A DNA stretch of 64,000 nucleotides, taken from positions 1 to 64,000 of the forward strand of contig CACZBS010000034.1 of NCBI GenBank assembly GCA_902779455.1, written 5' to 3'. A program made the position numbers and the translations under genes. The notes under the pieces were generated by a model. That model had not been told where the DNA came from. It did not search any database and was given only the letters and a program-made list of their open reading frames with translations. The DNA comes from an uncultured Prevotellaceae bacterium (lineage in GTDB: Bacteria; Bacteroidota; Bacteroidia; Bacteroidales; Bacteroidaceae). Numbering within the stretch: position 1 is the first letter of the stretch; every line of letters starts with the position of its first letter. Shown one piece after another: positions 17,064 to 26,009 of this stretch.

Positions 17064-17101
17064 TTATTTCACCAGCACTTTCCTTCCGCCATGGATGTAG
17101 A
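17064..17101 (-). repeat. Duplicated 38-bp fragment of a protein tail (YIHGGRKVLVK-stop)
   Basis: Identical over 38 bp to the 3' end of the CotH-like gene (18087-18124). On the minus strand it reads IYIHGGRKVLVK-stop, in frame with and immediately after the stop of the acyltransferase remnant. It is probably a scar of recombination or of a lost gene with the same tail. Confidence 0.85.
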
Positions 17102-17114
17102 TAGGAATATGGTA

Positions 17115-18059
17115 TTAATACTTATCAATGATGGCCCGCCATTCATAGGGGGCCTCCCTGAACGTCTGCGAGATCAGCCTGGCCAGGCATCGGGCCAGGT
17201 AGGCCGTCACAACGATGGCCAGGAAGACGATCAGCAGATTGAGGGGGAACAGGGCGTTCAGGCGGTCGGTGCGACGAAGTGGCCGGTCTTGTTCGTGTAG
17301 AGACGTCTGGCCGACTGGCCGTTTGCCCACCGGTACAGGTAATAGACGCCAAAGAGGAGGGGAATGAAGTTGAGGACCTCCAGGGACTCCACCATTTCTA
17401 CTTTCACGCCCGCCATATAGAAGGCATAGAAGCCGACGATTCCCAGCAGCGCACAGATGAGGTGACGTGCTGCAGAACTTCCATCTGCCTGCTGCGCCAT
17501 AGAGCCAACTTTGGCGCCCAGGAGCATGAAGTTGAAGTAAAGCAGCCATTTCAGGTAGCCGCCCTCCAGGCCGTACATATTGAAGGGGAACGGCCGCTCG
17601 GAAGCCAGCGACACCAGGACGATGATCAGGTTGATATGCTTGCGCAAATAGAGCCCTATGAGGAAGATGAAGACATAGTAGATCATGATGCACGAGACGA
17701 ACCAGCCGCCCCCGTGCAGGATGATGTCGTTGATGGTGGAGTGGCCGCCGAAGAATGTGCATTTGATGACGGCAATGGCCAGGACAGTCGGGTAGATGCG
17801 GTTGATGCGGCGCTTGTACCAGTCGGGGAATTCGCGGATGGACATCATCGGCTTCATGAACAGGGTGAAGCCCGAACAGAACAGGAACAGGGCATCGCCG
17901 ATGGTGCCGCCAGTCGCCAGCACGCTGTACTTCCCGTAGAGCAGTGCCGCCAGTCGCCAGCACGCTGTACTTCCCGTAGAGCAGTTCCATGTGGGAATTG
18001 GTGATCAGCAGCACAGCCAGGAACTTGAGAATGTCGATGCCGATATTTCGTTCTTTCAT
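17115..18059 (-). pseudogene. Acyltransferase family 3 gene with two frameshifts (possibly switchable)
   Basis: The start (MKERNIGIDILKFLAVLLITNSHMEL) and the following segment (GDALFLFCSGFTLF, DWYKRRINRIYPTV, several membrane helices) are typical of integral-membrane acyltransferases that O-acylate surface glycans (OatA/WecH type). The start lies in one frame, residues from about 17923 to 17280 in a second, and the C-terminal helix (LLIVFLAIVVTAYLARCLARL) in the first again. The first shift is caused by a 40-bp tandem duplication (17904-17983); losing one copy restores the frame. The second, near 17265-17280, behaves as a one-base deletion. It lies 27 bp after the CotH-like gene and is probably co-transcribed with it. 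It could be decayed, switchable or partly assembly error. Confidence 0.85.
17904..17983. repeat. 40-bp perfect tandem duplication
   Basis: 17904-17943 and 17944-17983 are identical. Since 40 is not divisible by three, the duplication shifts the acyltransferase frame; a single copy would be in frame. Confidence 0.97.
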
Positions 18060-18086
18060 ACAAATAAAGTTTTAGTGGTCAACATA

Positions 18087-20885
18087 TTATTTCACCAGCA
18101 CTTTCCTTCCGCCATGGATGTAGAGTCCGCTCCGCTGCGGACGGGCGGCGAGCTGACGGCCGTCGATGGTGAACCATTGCGGGGCCGCCTTGTCGGCCGT
18201 TCCAGAGGCCACCATCGTGGTGATGCCGCTCGTCTCAACGCGCGCCTGGAGCGAGAGCGACGCGCAGACGGGCATCGTGAACGCGTAGTGCGGGCCCTCG
18301 GCCGTCGTCGTGGTCCGCGTGCCGTCACTGTTCACCTGCGTGATGTCCCATCCTTTCACCACGTTCTGTCCCTCGCCGGCGGTGGCCGTCAGCGTGATGT
18401 CCTGCCCGGCGAAGAGCTTTCCGTCGAAGGTGGCGCCGCTGAGCGGGATGCCGTTGACGGTGACGGTCAGGCTGTCCGGCAGGCCTGCGTCCATGCGGGT
18501 GTTGATCACGACCGGCGTCGGCGCGCCAAGGCCGTAGAAACCGGCCAGGTGCTGATAGAAGAAGTCTGTGCGCCGCGACAGCCACTCGCGTGCCCGTGCC
18601 AGCTGCACGTCGTAGTCAGGCAGCGTGACGCCGGTCATCTGCTCGCGGTGATAAGGCAACTCTGCCCTGATGAGCTCATACATCGGGTCCCAGACGGCAC
18701 GGGTGCCCCGCTCGTTGAGGAAGTCGCCCATATAGACGGCGGCCCGGTCGGTGAAGTGGCGGCGGTAGTCGGCGTCGTCCATCATGTGGCGGAACAGGAT
18801 GGTTCGCTCCGCGCGGTTGGCGCCCCAGTTGAACTGCGGGTCGTAGCCCGGCGTATAGAAGTAGTCGAGCGTCGGATAGTCGGCCGGCATGTTGTTCAGG
18901 CCCAGTCCGAAGTCGGTGTCCTTGGCGATGAAGCGCCAGCGGCCGTCGCCGCTGCTGCGTGGCCGCCACATGACGAAGTTGTTGGCCGGGAAGTCGATGT
19001 TGTTGAAGTAGAGGTTCATGAGCATGAGGTTGCTGAATTCCGTCAGGTCCATCCACTGCCCGTACTCATCCATCGTGTGGCCCTCCTCCTGGAAGAAGGT
19101 CTCGAAGCGGCGGTACTCCTGCCAGTCGCCCGCCTTCAGTTCATGCCAGTTCTCGATCATGTCGATGTCCTCCAGCCCGCCGTAGTTCGTGTATATGTTG
19201 TCCTCCTGCGACCGCTCGCGGATGTTGAGCATGCCCTTGTAGACGCCGTTCTTGAAGACGACGGCCGGCCGCCATGCCTGCCAGTCGAGGTCGGCGTAGG
19301 TGGCCATGGTGCGCTGTATGACGGCATCGCGGATGAAGAGGAAGTAGCAGTCGCTGCCGCCGTTGCGCAGGATGATGGACTTGAAGTCGGTGATGCCGGG
19401 GCGCTGGTCGGGGAAGAACTCATGCGCCAGCCGCTTCGTCCCGAAGCGCTTGTTGGCATAGATGTTCAGCGTCTTCAGCACGCAGCGCCGCGAGCTGGCC
19501 CCGCCCACGCGGGTCTCCACCAGCTGGTTCAGACTGCTCCGGCGGCCGGGCGCCTCGAAGTATTCCAGGTTGACGGGCCGGCGCCAGTCGTTCCGCTGCG
19601 TGGCGTCGTTGTTGGCCAGGATGCCTATCTCGTCGTCGTACCAGTAGCGCGGGTCGGTCACCAGCGAGATGACGGGCAGCTGTGTCTCGCGCCCCATGAA
19701 GAGGTACGACTGCGTCGTGCTGCGCGGCGACAGCCAGCCGTCGCAGAACGCCTTGGCCCGGAGGGTCGTGGTGCTGTCGACGGTGACGGGCGACGTGTAG
19801 GCCATGCTGCCCTCCGTCGGTTCGCTGCCGTCCGTGGTGTAGCGGATGACGGTGCCGGCGGGCACCCCGGCGGGCATCGACAGCCGTAGCAGCAGCGTGG
19901 TGTCGGCGGTGAATACGCGTCCCGGCTCGCTGAACGCCACGTCAGGCAGGATGCCGTCGCAGAGCCGGCCGCAGTTGGCCGCCCCCGGCGTCGGCCGATA
20001 CTGGTAGCCCCACCGGCTTCCTTCTTCCGTATCGCGGCCGTAGGCGATGTTGGGTGCCGGCTGCTTCCTGAGGCTGACGACCGCATCGTCCGCCTCGCCG
20101 TTGAAGAACAGGTAGACGGAGCCGCCATTGCCGGAGTCCAGACGGAAGTCGGTGTGCAGGCCCTGCGCCGCCTTGTCGCAGCAGACGACCACGAAGCCGC
20201 CAGGCTCGACGGTGGTCATCGGCGGCAGCTGCCAGGCGGCGGCGGCGTCGGGCGTCAGGCCCAGCCGGTATTTCGTCAGATTGACCGGCGTAGGGCCGCT
20301 GTTGTAGAGCTCCACCCACGAGTCGGGGAAGTCGTTCAGGTCGTCCATCATGCAGTCGATGTTCGACTGCATCAGTTCGTTGATGCGCAACTGGCCCCGC
20401 TGCTCGCCGTATTCCGGCTCCATGACCATGTAGACCCGCCGGATGGCCAGCGTCGCCGGCTGGCTCGCCTGCAGCACCACCCGCAGGACGTGCCGGCGCT
20501 TTGCAGGCGTCAGGTCCACGTAGGCTTCCGTCGTCCCGGCGTCCATGTAGTGCACGTCGTTCCCGGCCCCGGCATACTGCACCAGGGACTGCAGGCCGCA
20601 GGGCGACGGCCCGGCCAGTTCGAAGACCACCCTGCTGCATCCCGACCAGTCCTCGTCGCCCACGCTGCAGACCATCCCGCCCAGTCGCGTGGCGTTGTAG
20701 GTGAGGGTACCGTCCTCGCCCCTCACGATGCTCTCGTCCTGCCCCCAGCAGAACGTGAAGCGGTCAGTAATGTCAACGATGTCAGCATCCGGCGAAGGCC
20801 GGGCCAAGCAAGTCGTGCCATACAGGCACAGCAAGCCCAACCGCCTGATCATCGTGGTGAACCCGTTTTGATAAGCCTGAAGCAT
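18087..20885 (-). CDS. Secreted CotH-kinase-family protein with lamin-tail and chitobiase-like domains
   Basis: A 932-residue protein. Order: N-terminal hydrophobic leader (MIRRLGLLCLYGTTCLA, so ATG 20852 may be the true start), lamin-tail-type domain (about 170-280, RINELMQSN and DSWVELYNSG), chitobiase C-terminal-like beta domain (about 325-395, VIRYTTDGSEPTEGS), CotH domain (about 410-800, with NIRERSQEDN, GGLEDIDMIENW and FIAKDTDFGLG, whose DTD should bind metal), and a tail WFTIDGRQLAARP...GLYIHGGRKVLVK resembling T9SS type A signals. CotH proteins are atypical kinases; the substrate of bacterial secreted forms is unknown. It starts 7 bp after the beta-helix gene, so co-expression is likely. 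Confidence 0.88.
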   Translation of the reverse strand: MLQAYQNGFTTMIRRLGLLCLYGTTCLARPSPDADIVDITDRFTFCWGQDESIVRGEDGTLTYNATRLGGMVCSVGDEDWSGCSRVVFELAGPSPCGLQSLVQYAGAGNDVHYMDAGTTEAYVDLTPAKRRHVLRVVLQASQPATLAIRRVYMVMEPEYGEQRGQLRINELMQSNIDCMMDDLNDFPDSWVELYNSGPTPVNLTKYRLGLTPDAAAAWQLPPMTTVEPGGFVVVCCDKAAQGLHTDFRLDSGNGGSVYLFFNGEADDAVVSLRKQPAPNIAYGRDTEEGSRWGYQYRPTPGAANCGRLCDGILPDVAFSEPGRVFTADTTLLLRLSMPAGVPAGTVIRYTTDGSEPTEGSMAYTSPVTVDSTTTLRAKAFCDGWLSPRSTTQSYLFMGRETQLPVISLVTDPRYWYDDEIGILANNDATQRNDWRRPVNLEYFEAPGRRSSLNQLVETRVGGASSRRCVLKTLNIYANKRFGTKRLAHEFFPDQRPGITDFKSIILRNGGSDCYFLFIRDAVIQRTMATYADLDWQAWRPAVVFKNGVYKGMLNIRERSQEDNIYTNYGGLEDIDMIENWHELKAGDWQEYRRFETFFQEEGHTMDEYGQWMDLTEFSNLMLMNLYFNNIDFPANNFVMWRPRSSGDGRWRFIAKDTDFGLGLNNMPADYPTLDYFYTPGYDPQFNWGANRAERTILFRHMMDDADYRRHFTDRAAVYMGDFLNERGTRAVWDPMYELIRAELPYHREQMTGVTLPDYDVQLARAREWLSRRTDFFYQHLAGFYGLGAPTPVVINTRMDAGLPDSLTVTVNGIPLSGATFDGKLFAGQDITLTATAGEGQNVVKGWDITQVNSDGTRTTTTAEGPHYAFTMPVCASLSLQARVETSGITTMVASGTADKAAPQWFTIDGRQLAARPQRSGLYIHGGRKVLVK

Positions 20886-20892
20886 GGCTCAA

Positions 20893-23613
20893 CTATATAA
20901 GTGCATAATGGATGTGCGACAGGATAAACTCCGGAAGGTTTGCGGCCTGCAGCCAGTTCTTCATGGAGATTGGGAGCATCACACTCTGTTCCTCTATCCT
21001 GCTGCCGGTCACTACACGGTCGTCCTCTATGTGCTCTGCGTCAATATCGCCCACTCTGTCGTATTGGCGGGTCTCATTGCGCTCTCTCAGTATGATGTTG
21101 CAGCCCTTGGTGTTGGTGACGCTGAGGCTCTGGTTCTCCGTCCCCTCAAACCGGTAGTAGCCGTCAAAGATGTTGAAAAGAATGCAATTGTTGCTGTTGC
21201 AGGCTGTCAGCAGATTATTCACTTTCCTCAGGTCGATGGCGTAGGAGTTCTTCGTATTGATGACAAGGTTGCCATAGAGCCAGACATTATAAGTGCCGTC
21301 ATCGCAGAAGATGCCGCGGTTATCCATCGCACCGGAATGGCCGCTGATGAAGTTGTAGCGGATGATTGTCTTATGGTTCTTGGTCCAGGTGTAGATGGCG
21401 CCTCCGTCGAGCAAGGGCACACATAAAAGTTTGTTTCGATAATCAGGAGTCATATACAACTCATTGCACTCAACAATCGTCTTCTCTCCAATCAGACTAG
21501 CACTCGAGCCATGCCATTGGCCGACGCCTATTCCCTGATAGCCATAGTTGGTAAGCTTGTTGAGGGCTATATGTGCACCGGTATTCTGACAGGTGATGGC
21601 ACCATTGTTGTAATGACGTAGGTTGCCGTCAGCAAATTCGTTGGACAACACATGCACATTGGTGCTGACCTTGCAGGACACTCCACCTTTGTAATAATGA
21701 CTGAACTTATTCTGACGGATTAAGACATCAGAGGAATTGATGACGGAAACGGCCAGGCTCCTGGTATTCTTAAACTCACAATCTGAGATGTTAATCCACC
21801 CTCCCGTGAAGTTGGTAATGTTGATGAGCGCCTCATCAATAACGCCGGAACTGTTGCCCTTAAACCTGAAGCCGGAGATATTCAGGGTCTTGAAACTCCT
21901 GTTGAGGGTCAGGAAGTTACGGACATTGCAAAGCCGTACATCTTGCAGCCTGGAGTAGAGCTTTCCGCCAGAAATGTAAGCTACACCGTTCTCGCCGGGA
22001 TAGTTGATCAGACGGAAGCATGGATTCAGGACACGACTGCTGCTGTAGGTATTTCTTTTATTGACTTCTATTGAATCGTATTTCGCATCGACCATCTCGG
22101 ATGGCTTCGTGATGATATACTTATCCGTGCAGGCTGTCACACGGAACACTTGTGAGAAATAGTCAAGGAATATCTGGACATACAAGTTGGAGCTATTACT
22201 GGCGTAGAAGGCGGTCAGAGCCGGGCCTATCGTGTTCGGGATGCGCATCTTGGCCGGAGTGGCTCCATTCAGGTCGGTCTTCCAGACATTCGCATCCTCC
22301 ACGTCGTTGTTTGCATTGGCATTAGTGGTCAGCTCGACGAGTTTCGGCATCTCGTGAATAGGGCCGTAGAAATCAGAGACGAAGTTGCCAGAATGGTCTG
22401 TCAGCACTGCTTTGTACACGTCGGTGCCGCTCACGCCGTCGAACACGAAATAGCCATCCTTGTAATTTGGCGATGCCAGCAACAACGAACTGCCTATCAG
22501 CGTGCTGCCGTTGCCGATGAGATTCAATTCAACATCTGTGAACGAGCCTGAAGTAAAACTAAGCAATCCTTCGCTGAAGAAATAGGTGCCGCCGCCGAAA
22601 ATGACATTGATGCATTTCTTGCCCCCACTGATGGCACTGTCGACGGAGGATTGCAATGAGGCGAGAGAGTCTTGTGAATTGACAAGAATATTCTCTGTCT
22701 GAGCGGAAGTTGCCGTGGAGACAGGAAGATTGGGCTCTGTGATGGTCTCACTGACGATGCCTTGCTGTATGGAAGTAAAACGCGTAGCAGGAGCTGGCAT
22801 CTGTGGGTTCTTCTCTAAATAGGAGGCTATTGTGGGGGACAATGCCAGGTTGGAGGCAGCCTCCTGAATAATAACAGCCTGCAGGATTACTTCTCCGGAG
22901 TTTATCAGACCATCCTCCTCAAACAACTGCCATGCCGAATCCCAGTCGACCACCATATAGCAATTCATTCCGGCAAAGCAGCCGCGTCCGGAAAGCACTA
23001 TCACGTCTGCCTGAACGTCGTACGCCACAAAAGAGTTAGCGTAAGGGGTCGTACTGTTCGGATTATACTCAGCAATGAGGACGTTCGGGCCGCTAGTATG
23101 GCTTTCGTTACGCGTCTGATAAATCATCAGTTTTTGATCCGGACCCTCAAGAAGCGGCCATATATCGCCACTGATATACAGCTCCTTCACAAAGATGTTG
23201 GCATGACAAGAGCCAACAGTGAAAACAGGGCGTGTATGGACTAACGATTCCAAGAGAATGTTGCTTACTCTCAGGAGCGTCACGGAGGCTGGCTGCGATG
23301 GGTCGATACAATTGCCGTAAACGGTAATCTTCTTCACTGCGGCGGAAGTCTCGCAAACCCTGCCCGGCTTGATGGCGGAAGAATTCAGACATGGGATATA
23401 GATTTGATTCCCATTTGCATCATATAAATAGACGGACAGGCTGCTGACATTGGTCGTTATGGCCCTAAACATAAAGTTACCCGTAAACTCACTGACAACC
23501 ATTCGCTCACCGAAGTTCAGGAAGGTGCCGGACTGTGCGGTCGCCGTCAGGTTGTCCTTAAGGACTTCTATTCCTGCCTCTTGAAGGCATTTGCTATTTT
23601 GATCGTTTGTCAT
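20893..23613 (-). CDS. Large right-handed beta-helix protein, function unknown
   Basis: A 906-residue protein. Residues about 560-860 have the asparagine-rich short-strand periodicity of parallel beta-helix (pectate-lyase-like) folds, such as NISDCEFKN, NKFSHYYKGGVSC, VHVLSNEFADGN, IIRYNFISGHSGAM and VWLYGNLVINT. Residues about 310-370 (INVIFGGGTYFFSEG) look like the cap of such a helix. The first 300 residues match no family I recognise. There is no signal peptide, which is odd next to secreted partners. Base composition is clearly more AT-rich than that of the CotH-like gene, suggesting transfer. It lies 40 bp after the small frameshifted gene. It may bind or cleave polysaccharide; no catalytic residues could be assigned. 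Confidence 0.7.
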   Translation of the reverse strand: MTNDQNSKCLQEAGIEVLKDNLTATAQSGTFLNFGERMVVSEFTGNFMFRAITTNVSSLSVYLYDANGNQIYIPCLNSSAIKPGRVCETSAAVKKITVYGNCIDPSQPASVTLLRVSNILLESLVHTRPVFTVGSCHANIFVKELYISGDIWPLLEGPDQKLMIYQTRNESHTSGPNVLIAEYNPNSTTPYANSFVAYDVQADVIVLSGRGCFAGMNCYMVVDWDSAWQLFEEDGLINSGEVILQAVIIQEAASNLALSPTIASYLEKNPQMPAPATRFTSIQQGIVSETITEPNLPVSTATSAQTENILVNSQDSLASLQSSVDSAISGGKKCINVIFGGGTYFFSEGLLSFTSGSFTDVELNLIGNGSTLIGSSLLLASPNYKDGYFVFDGVSGTDVYKAVLTDHSGNFVSDFYGPIHEMPKLVELTTNANANNDVEDANVWKTDLNGATPAKMRIPNTIGPALTAFYASNSSNLYVQIFLDYFSQVFRVTACTDKYIITKPSEMVDAKYDSIEVNKRNTYSSSRVLNPCFRLINYPGENGVAYISGGKLYSRLQDVRLCNVRNFLTLNRSFKTLNISGFRFKGNSSGVIDEALINITNFTGGWINISDCEFKNTRSLAVSVINSSDVLIRQNKFSHYYKGGVSCKVSTNVHVLSNEFADGNLRHYNNGAITCQNTGAHIALNKLTNYGYQGIGVGQWHGSSASLIGEKTIVECNELYMTPDYRNKLLCVPLLDGGAIYTWTKNHKTIIRYNFISGHSGAMDNRGIFCDDGTYNVWLYGNLVINTKNSYAIDLRKVNNLLTACNSNNCILFNIFDGYYRFEGTENQSLSVTNTKGCNIILRERNETRQYDRVGDIDAEHIEDDRVVTGSRIEEQSVMLPISMKNWLQAANLPEFILSHIHYALI

Positions 23614-23652
23614 AGTACACTTTGCTTTATTTACATAAAGTTAAAAAATAGA

Positions 23653-23993
23653 TTAATTTTCCTCCTCATAGACCACCTCTTGGTCGTCGCGGATGCGGAG
23701 GGTAGCGCCATTGTCAGGCATGGCGATGCTGAGGGTGGCGGTCATGTTGGTATTCGCACTCTGTATATCTAAGAGATTGCCCTCTGCGTCCTCCACAGTC
23801 ACGACGACGGTCGTAGCACCTGTGCTGGGGGTGATGGTCAGCGTGTCGGCCGTGCCATCACCATGGGAGGTTACTTCGGTTTTGCCAGTCGTACTGGTTT
23901 GATGTCCTCGGACTACAACAGTGTAGTCTTTTGCTGAAACAAATTGAGTGACAAATAATGTCGCAATAATAAATGAAAAAAATTTTTTACCAT
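23653..23993 (-). pseudogene. Small secreted protein, frameshifted at an A6T7 run (candidate phase-variable gene)
   Basis: From ATG 23993 the sequence reads ATGGT-A6-T7-C and runs out of frame, stopping after 26 codons. One extra base in the run gives a clean 113-residue product: signal peptide MVKKFFSFIIATLFVTQFVSA, then a beta-rich domain with TLTITPSTGATTVVVTVEDAEG and NGATLRIRDDQEVVYEEEN, reminiscent of small immunoglobulin-like Bacteroidetes proteins (DUF3244-like, uncertain). The span is 341 bp, one short of a multiple of three. A good promoter sits about 30 bp upstream, so the ATG is well placed. The run lies in the fourth to sixth codons, the usual position of slippage switches. Sequencing error cannot be excluded. 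Confidence 0.82.
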
Positions 23994-24021
23994 AATTTTG
24001 TAAGTTTAAAAAGAATCGTTA

Positions 24022-24052
24022 CAAAATTAGTGGATAGTTGATAATTGACAAT
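24022..24052 (-). promoter_or_regulatory. Promoter of the accessory operon
   Basis: Minus strand: ATTG (24052-24049), 19-bp spacer, TAATTTTG (24029-24022). The leader to ATG 23993 is about 25 nt. The rest of 23994-24163 is AT-rich with no gene. Confidence 0.72.
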
Positions 24053-24163
24053 AAAAGGGAATTTACAAATAGTTTACATTTGCATATTTAGGTATTATCC
24101 GAATGTAAACTTATTGTAAATAGGATGTAATATCTCGATGAAATCGATGTTTTTTGATAATTC

Positions 24164-25891
24164 TTAAAATTTTCTCAACAATTCATCCATCTCCTCAGGT
24201 GATCCGTTGTTCTGAGTGATTTTTTTATAAAGACGTCTACGAATGGCTGAAATACCTGCACGACTTTTACATAAAATGGAGGCCATTTTCGAAGGCTCAA
24301 CCCCAAGTTTTACAAGTGCACATACTTGTAGTTCAAGTTGTGAAAGTTTAGCAATGCTTTGCAGCCGATCAATATAATTATCATAACTTCTGTTCAGCCA
24401 TAGTGAAAGTTCCTCCCAATCATTTTCCCTTAGATGCCCAATAGAATCTGTAGAAGATTCGATAATCCTCTTATAAACATCTGAAGATTTGAATTCTTTA
24501 AGGACATCTCCTTTTTGTCTAAGGGTAATTTCCAAATTCAGCAGTTCTGCCTCTAATCTTGCTTTCTCTGCAGTATATAAAGAACTCTCTGATAATGAAC
24601 CCGTCGCAGTCAATTGATGGATTTGTGAAAGTCTGTTTTTAATTTCAACAGCTCGCTCAGTACTACGATTATGTGCTTTCTGAAGTTCTTCTTCTATTAA
24701 TCGCTTCTGTGCTTCTTGAAGTTGAATTCTTTGTTTTAAGTTGATGTTGATGAAACGTAAATAAAGAATGATAAATATCATTCCTAATGCGGTTAGCAAC
24801 AAGTATAGTTTTAATTGACTGTTCTTTTTTAATGCATTATCACGCTCCTTGGTCAGGAGACTGTTATTAAATTGTGCATTAGCGCGTCGTATCTCATCTG
24901 TCTGCGATAGTTTAGCCTTCTCCTTTTCAACGTCTTCCAACATGGAAAAATAATAGGCGCTTTTTTCATAATGTTTCAGGCTTGTTTCAAGTTTAATAAG
25001 TTCATGAAGATAGTCAACGTCTTCGTAGGCGCTGTATCTCCCAAGTAATCTTTGGAAATAATAGACAGCTGAGTCTAAATTATTCATACCAAGGTGCCAA
25101 TAAGCCCAGTTCTGAGTATTTAAACTGTCATGCGGCATGATTGCCAGAGCCTTATCGAATTGTTCTGTTTGAATGAATATGTCGCAAAGAGTATATCTCG
25201 TTGCTGGAACGACTTTATCTTCGAATGGTTTATTATCGGAAAGATCTATGGCCTTCTGAAAATAATAAATGATACTATCAATTTGGTTGTTGATAATACA
25301 TGTGCGTCCCATTCTGAATGCTGCATAGGCCATGCGTAGGGTATCATGCCGAGATTGGGCGGCAGTATAGAATCGTCGGTAATATGTGATGCAGTCATCG
25401 AGCATGAGTTGATTGAAGTAAATATCTCCAAGCCCTTGGCATGTCCAACCTACAAGGAGCTGGTCGTCGAGTTTATCTGCCAGGGACAGAGCCTCTTTTA
25501 GGTTGTAAACTGCATTTGGATAATCGCCACCATATTTATAGACATCGCCTACGGCAAGGAGCGAGAGGACAAGCTGACGCTCATTCCCATGGTGGCGATA
25601 GTAGCGGCTGAGACTGTCGGCCATGGAGAAGTCGGCGTCGGTGAGGGCATCGTCGACGTAGCGGCAGGTGAGGGCGAGCAACTGACGGCGCATGGCGACG
25701 GGACGGGCGGGGGCGGCGGTCGCTGCCTCGGCGTCGAAGCGGGCGAGGAGCGAGTCGGCGGCCCGGTAGTCGGAGGCGACGATGGCGCTGTCGGCCTCGT
25801 CGAGGAGGGCGAGCATCCGGCTGCGCTGGCCGCTGTAGCAGGCGGTGAGCAGCAACAAAATGGTTAAGACGACCGAGCCTTGCGCTTTCAT
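24164..25891 (-). CDS. TPR / transmembrane / HTH lipoprotein regulator
   Basis: A 575-residue protein. The lipobox LLTAC gives a lipidated Cys18. Residues about 30-320 form tetratricopeptide-like helical pairs (DYPNAVYNLKEALSLADKL, DSAVYYFQRLLGRY). A membrane helix at about 357-380 (LYLLLTALGMIFIILYL) is followed by a coiled coil and a C-terminal LuxR-like HTH (about 515-570: LSQLELQVCALVKLGVEPSKMASILCKSRAGISAIRRRLYKK). This layout suits a membrane-anchored regulator sensing periplasmic signals. The first about 105 codons are very GC-rich and the remainder AT-rich, a sharp mosaic. The longer frame from 25954 starts upstream of the promoter. The target could be the adjacent downstream operon (inference). 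Confidence 0.85.
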   Translation of the reverse strand: MKAQGSVVLTILLLLTACYSGQRSRMLALLDEADSAIVASDYRAADSLLARFDAEAATAAPARPVAMRRQLLALTCRYVDDALTDADFSMADSLSRYYRHHGNERQLVLSLLAVGDVYKYGGDYPNAVYNLKEALSLADKLDDQLLVGWTCQGLGDIYFNQLMLDDCITYYRRFYTAAQSRHDTLRMAYAAFRMGRTCIINNQIDSIIYYFQKAIDLSDNKPFEDKVVPATRYTLCDIFIQTEQFDKALAIMPHDSLNTQNWAYWHLGMNNLDSAVYYFQRLLGRYSAYEDVDYLHELIKLETSLKHYEKSAYYFSMLEDVEKEKAKLSQTDEIRRANAQFNNSLLTKERDNALKKNSQLKLYLLLTALGMIFIILYLRFININLKQRIQLQEAQKRLIEEELQKAHNRSTERAVEIKNRLSQIHQLTATGSLSESSLYTAEKARLEAELLNLEITLRQKGDVLKEFKSSDVYKRIIESSTDSIGHLRENDWEELSLWLNRSYDNYIDRLQSIAKLSQLELQVCALVKLGVEPSKMASILCKSRAGISAIRRRLYKKITQNNGSPEEMDELLRKF

Positions 25892-25896
25892 GCTGG

Positions 25897-25928
25897 CAAA
25901 GTTACGAAAAAAGATGCGTACATGCAAA
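25897..25928 (-). promoter_or_regulatory. Promoter of the TPR/HTH regulator (leaderless mRNA predicted)
   Basis: Minus strand: TTTG (25928-25925), 20-bp spacer, TAACTTTG (25904-25897). The expected transcription start, 4-6 nt after the box, coincides with ATG 25891. Confidence 0.85.
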
Positions 25929-25937
25929 TAATGGAAC

Positions 25938-25974
25938 AAAAAAAGTAGGCTCACCCTTGATGGATGAGCCTACT
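25938..25974 (-). terminator. Terminator of the tonB operon
   Basis: Minus strand: AGTAGGCTCA (25974-25965) pairs with TGAGCCTACT (25953-25944), followed by seven Ts. It lies 36 bp after the TPR gene stop. Confidence 0.92.
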
Positions 25975-26009
25975 CGGTTGTTATCTCTGAATTGTTTGTT
26001 GCAAAGGAC

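Noticed and set aside
20893-23613. Prophage tail-spike for the beta-helix protein
   Set aside because: No phage structural, lysis or integrase genes nearby; neighbours are secreted chromosomal proteins.
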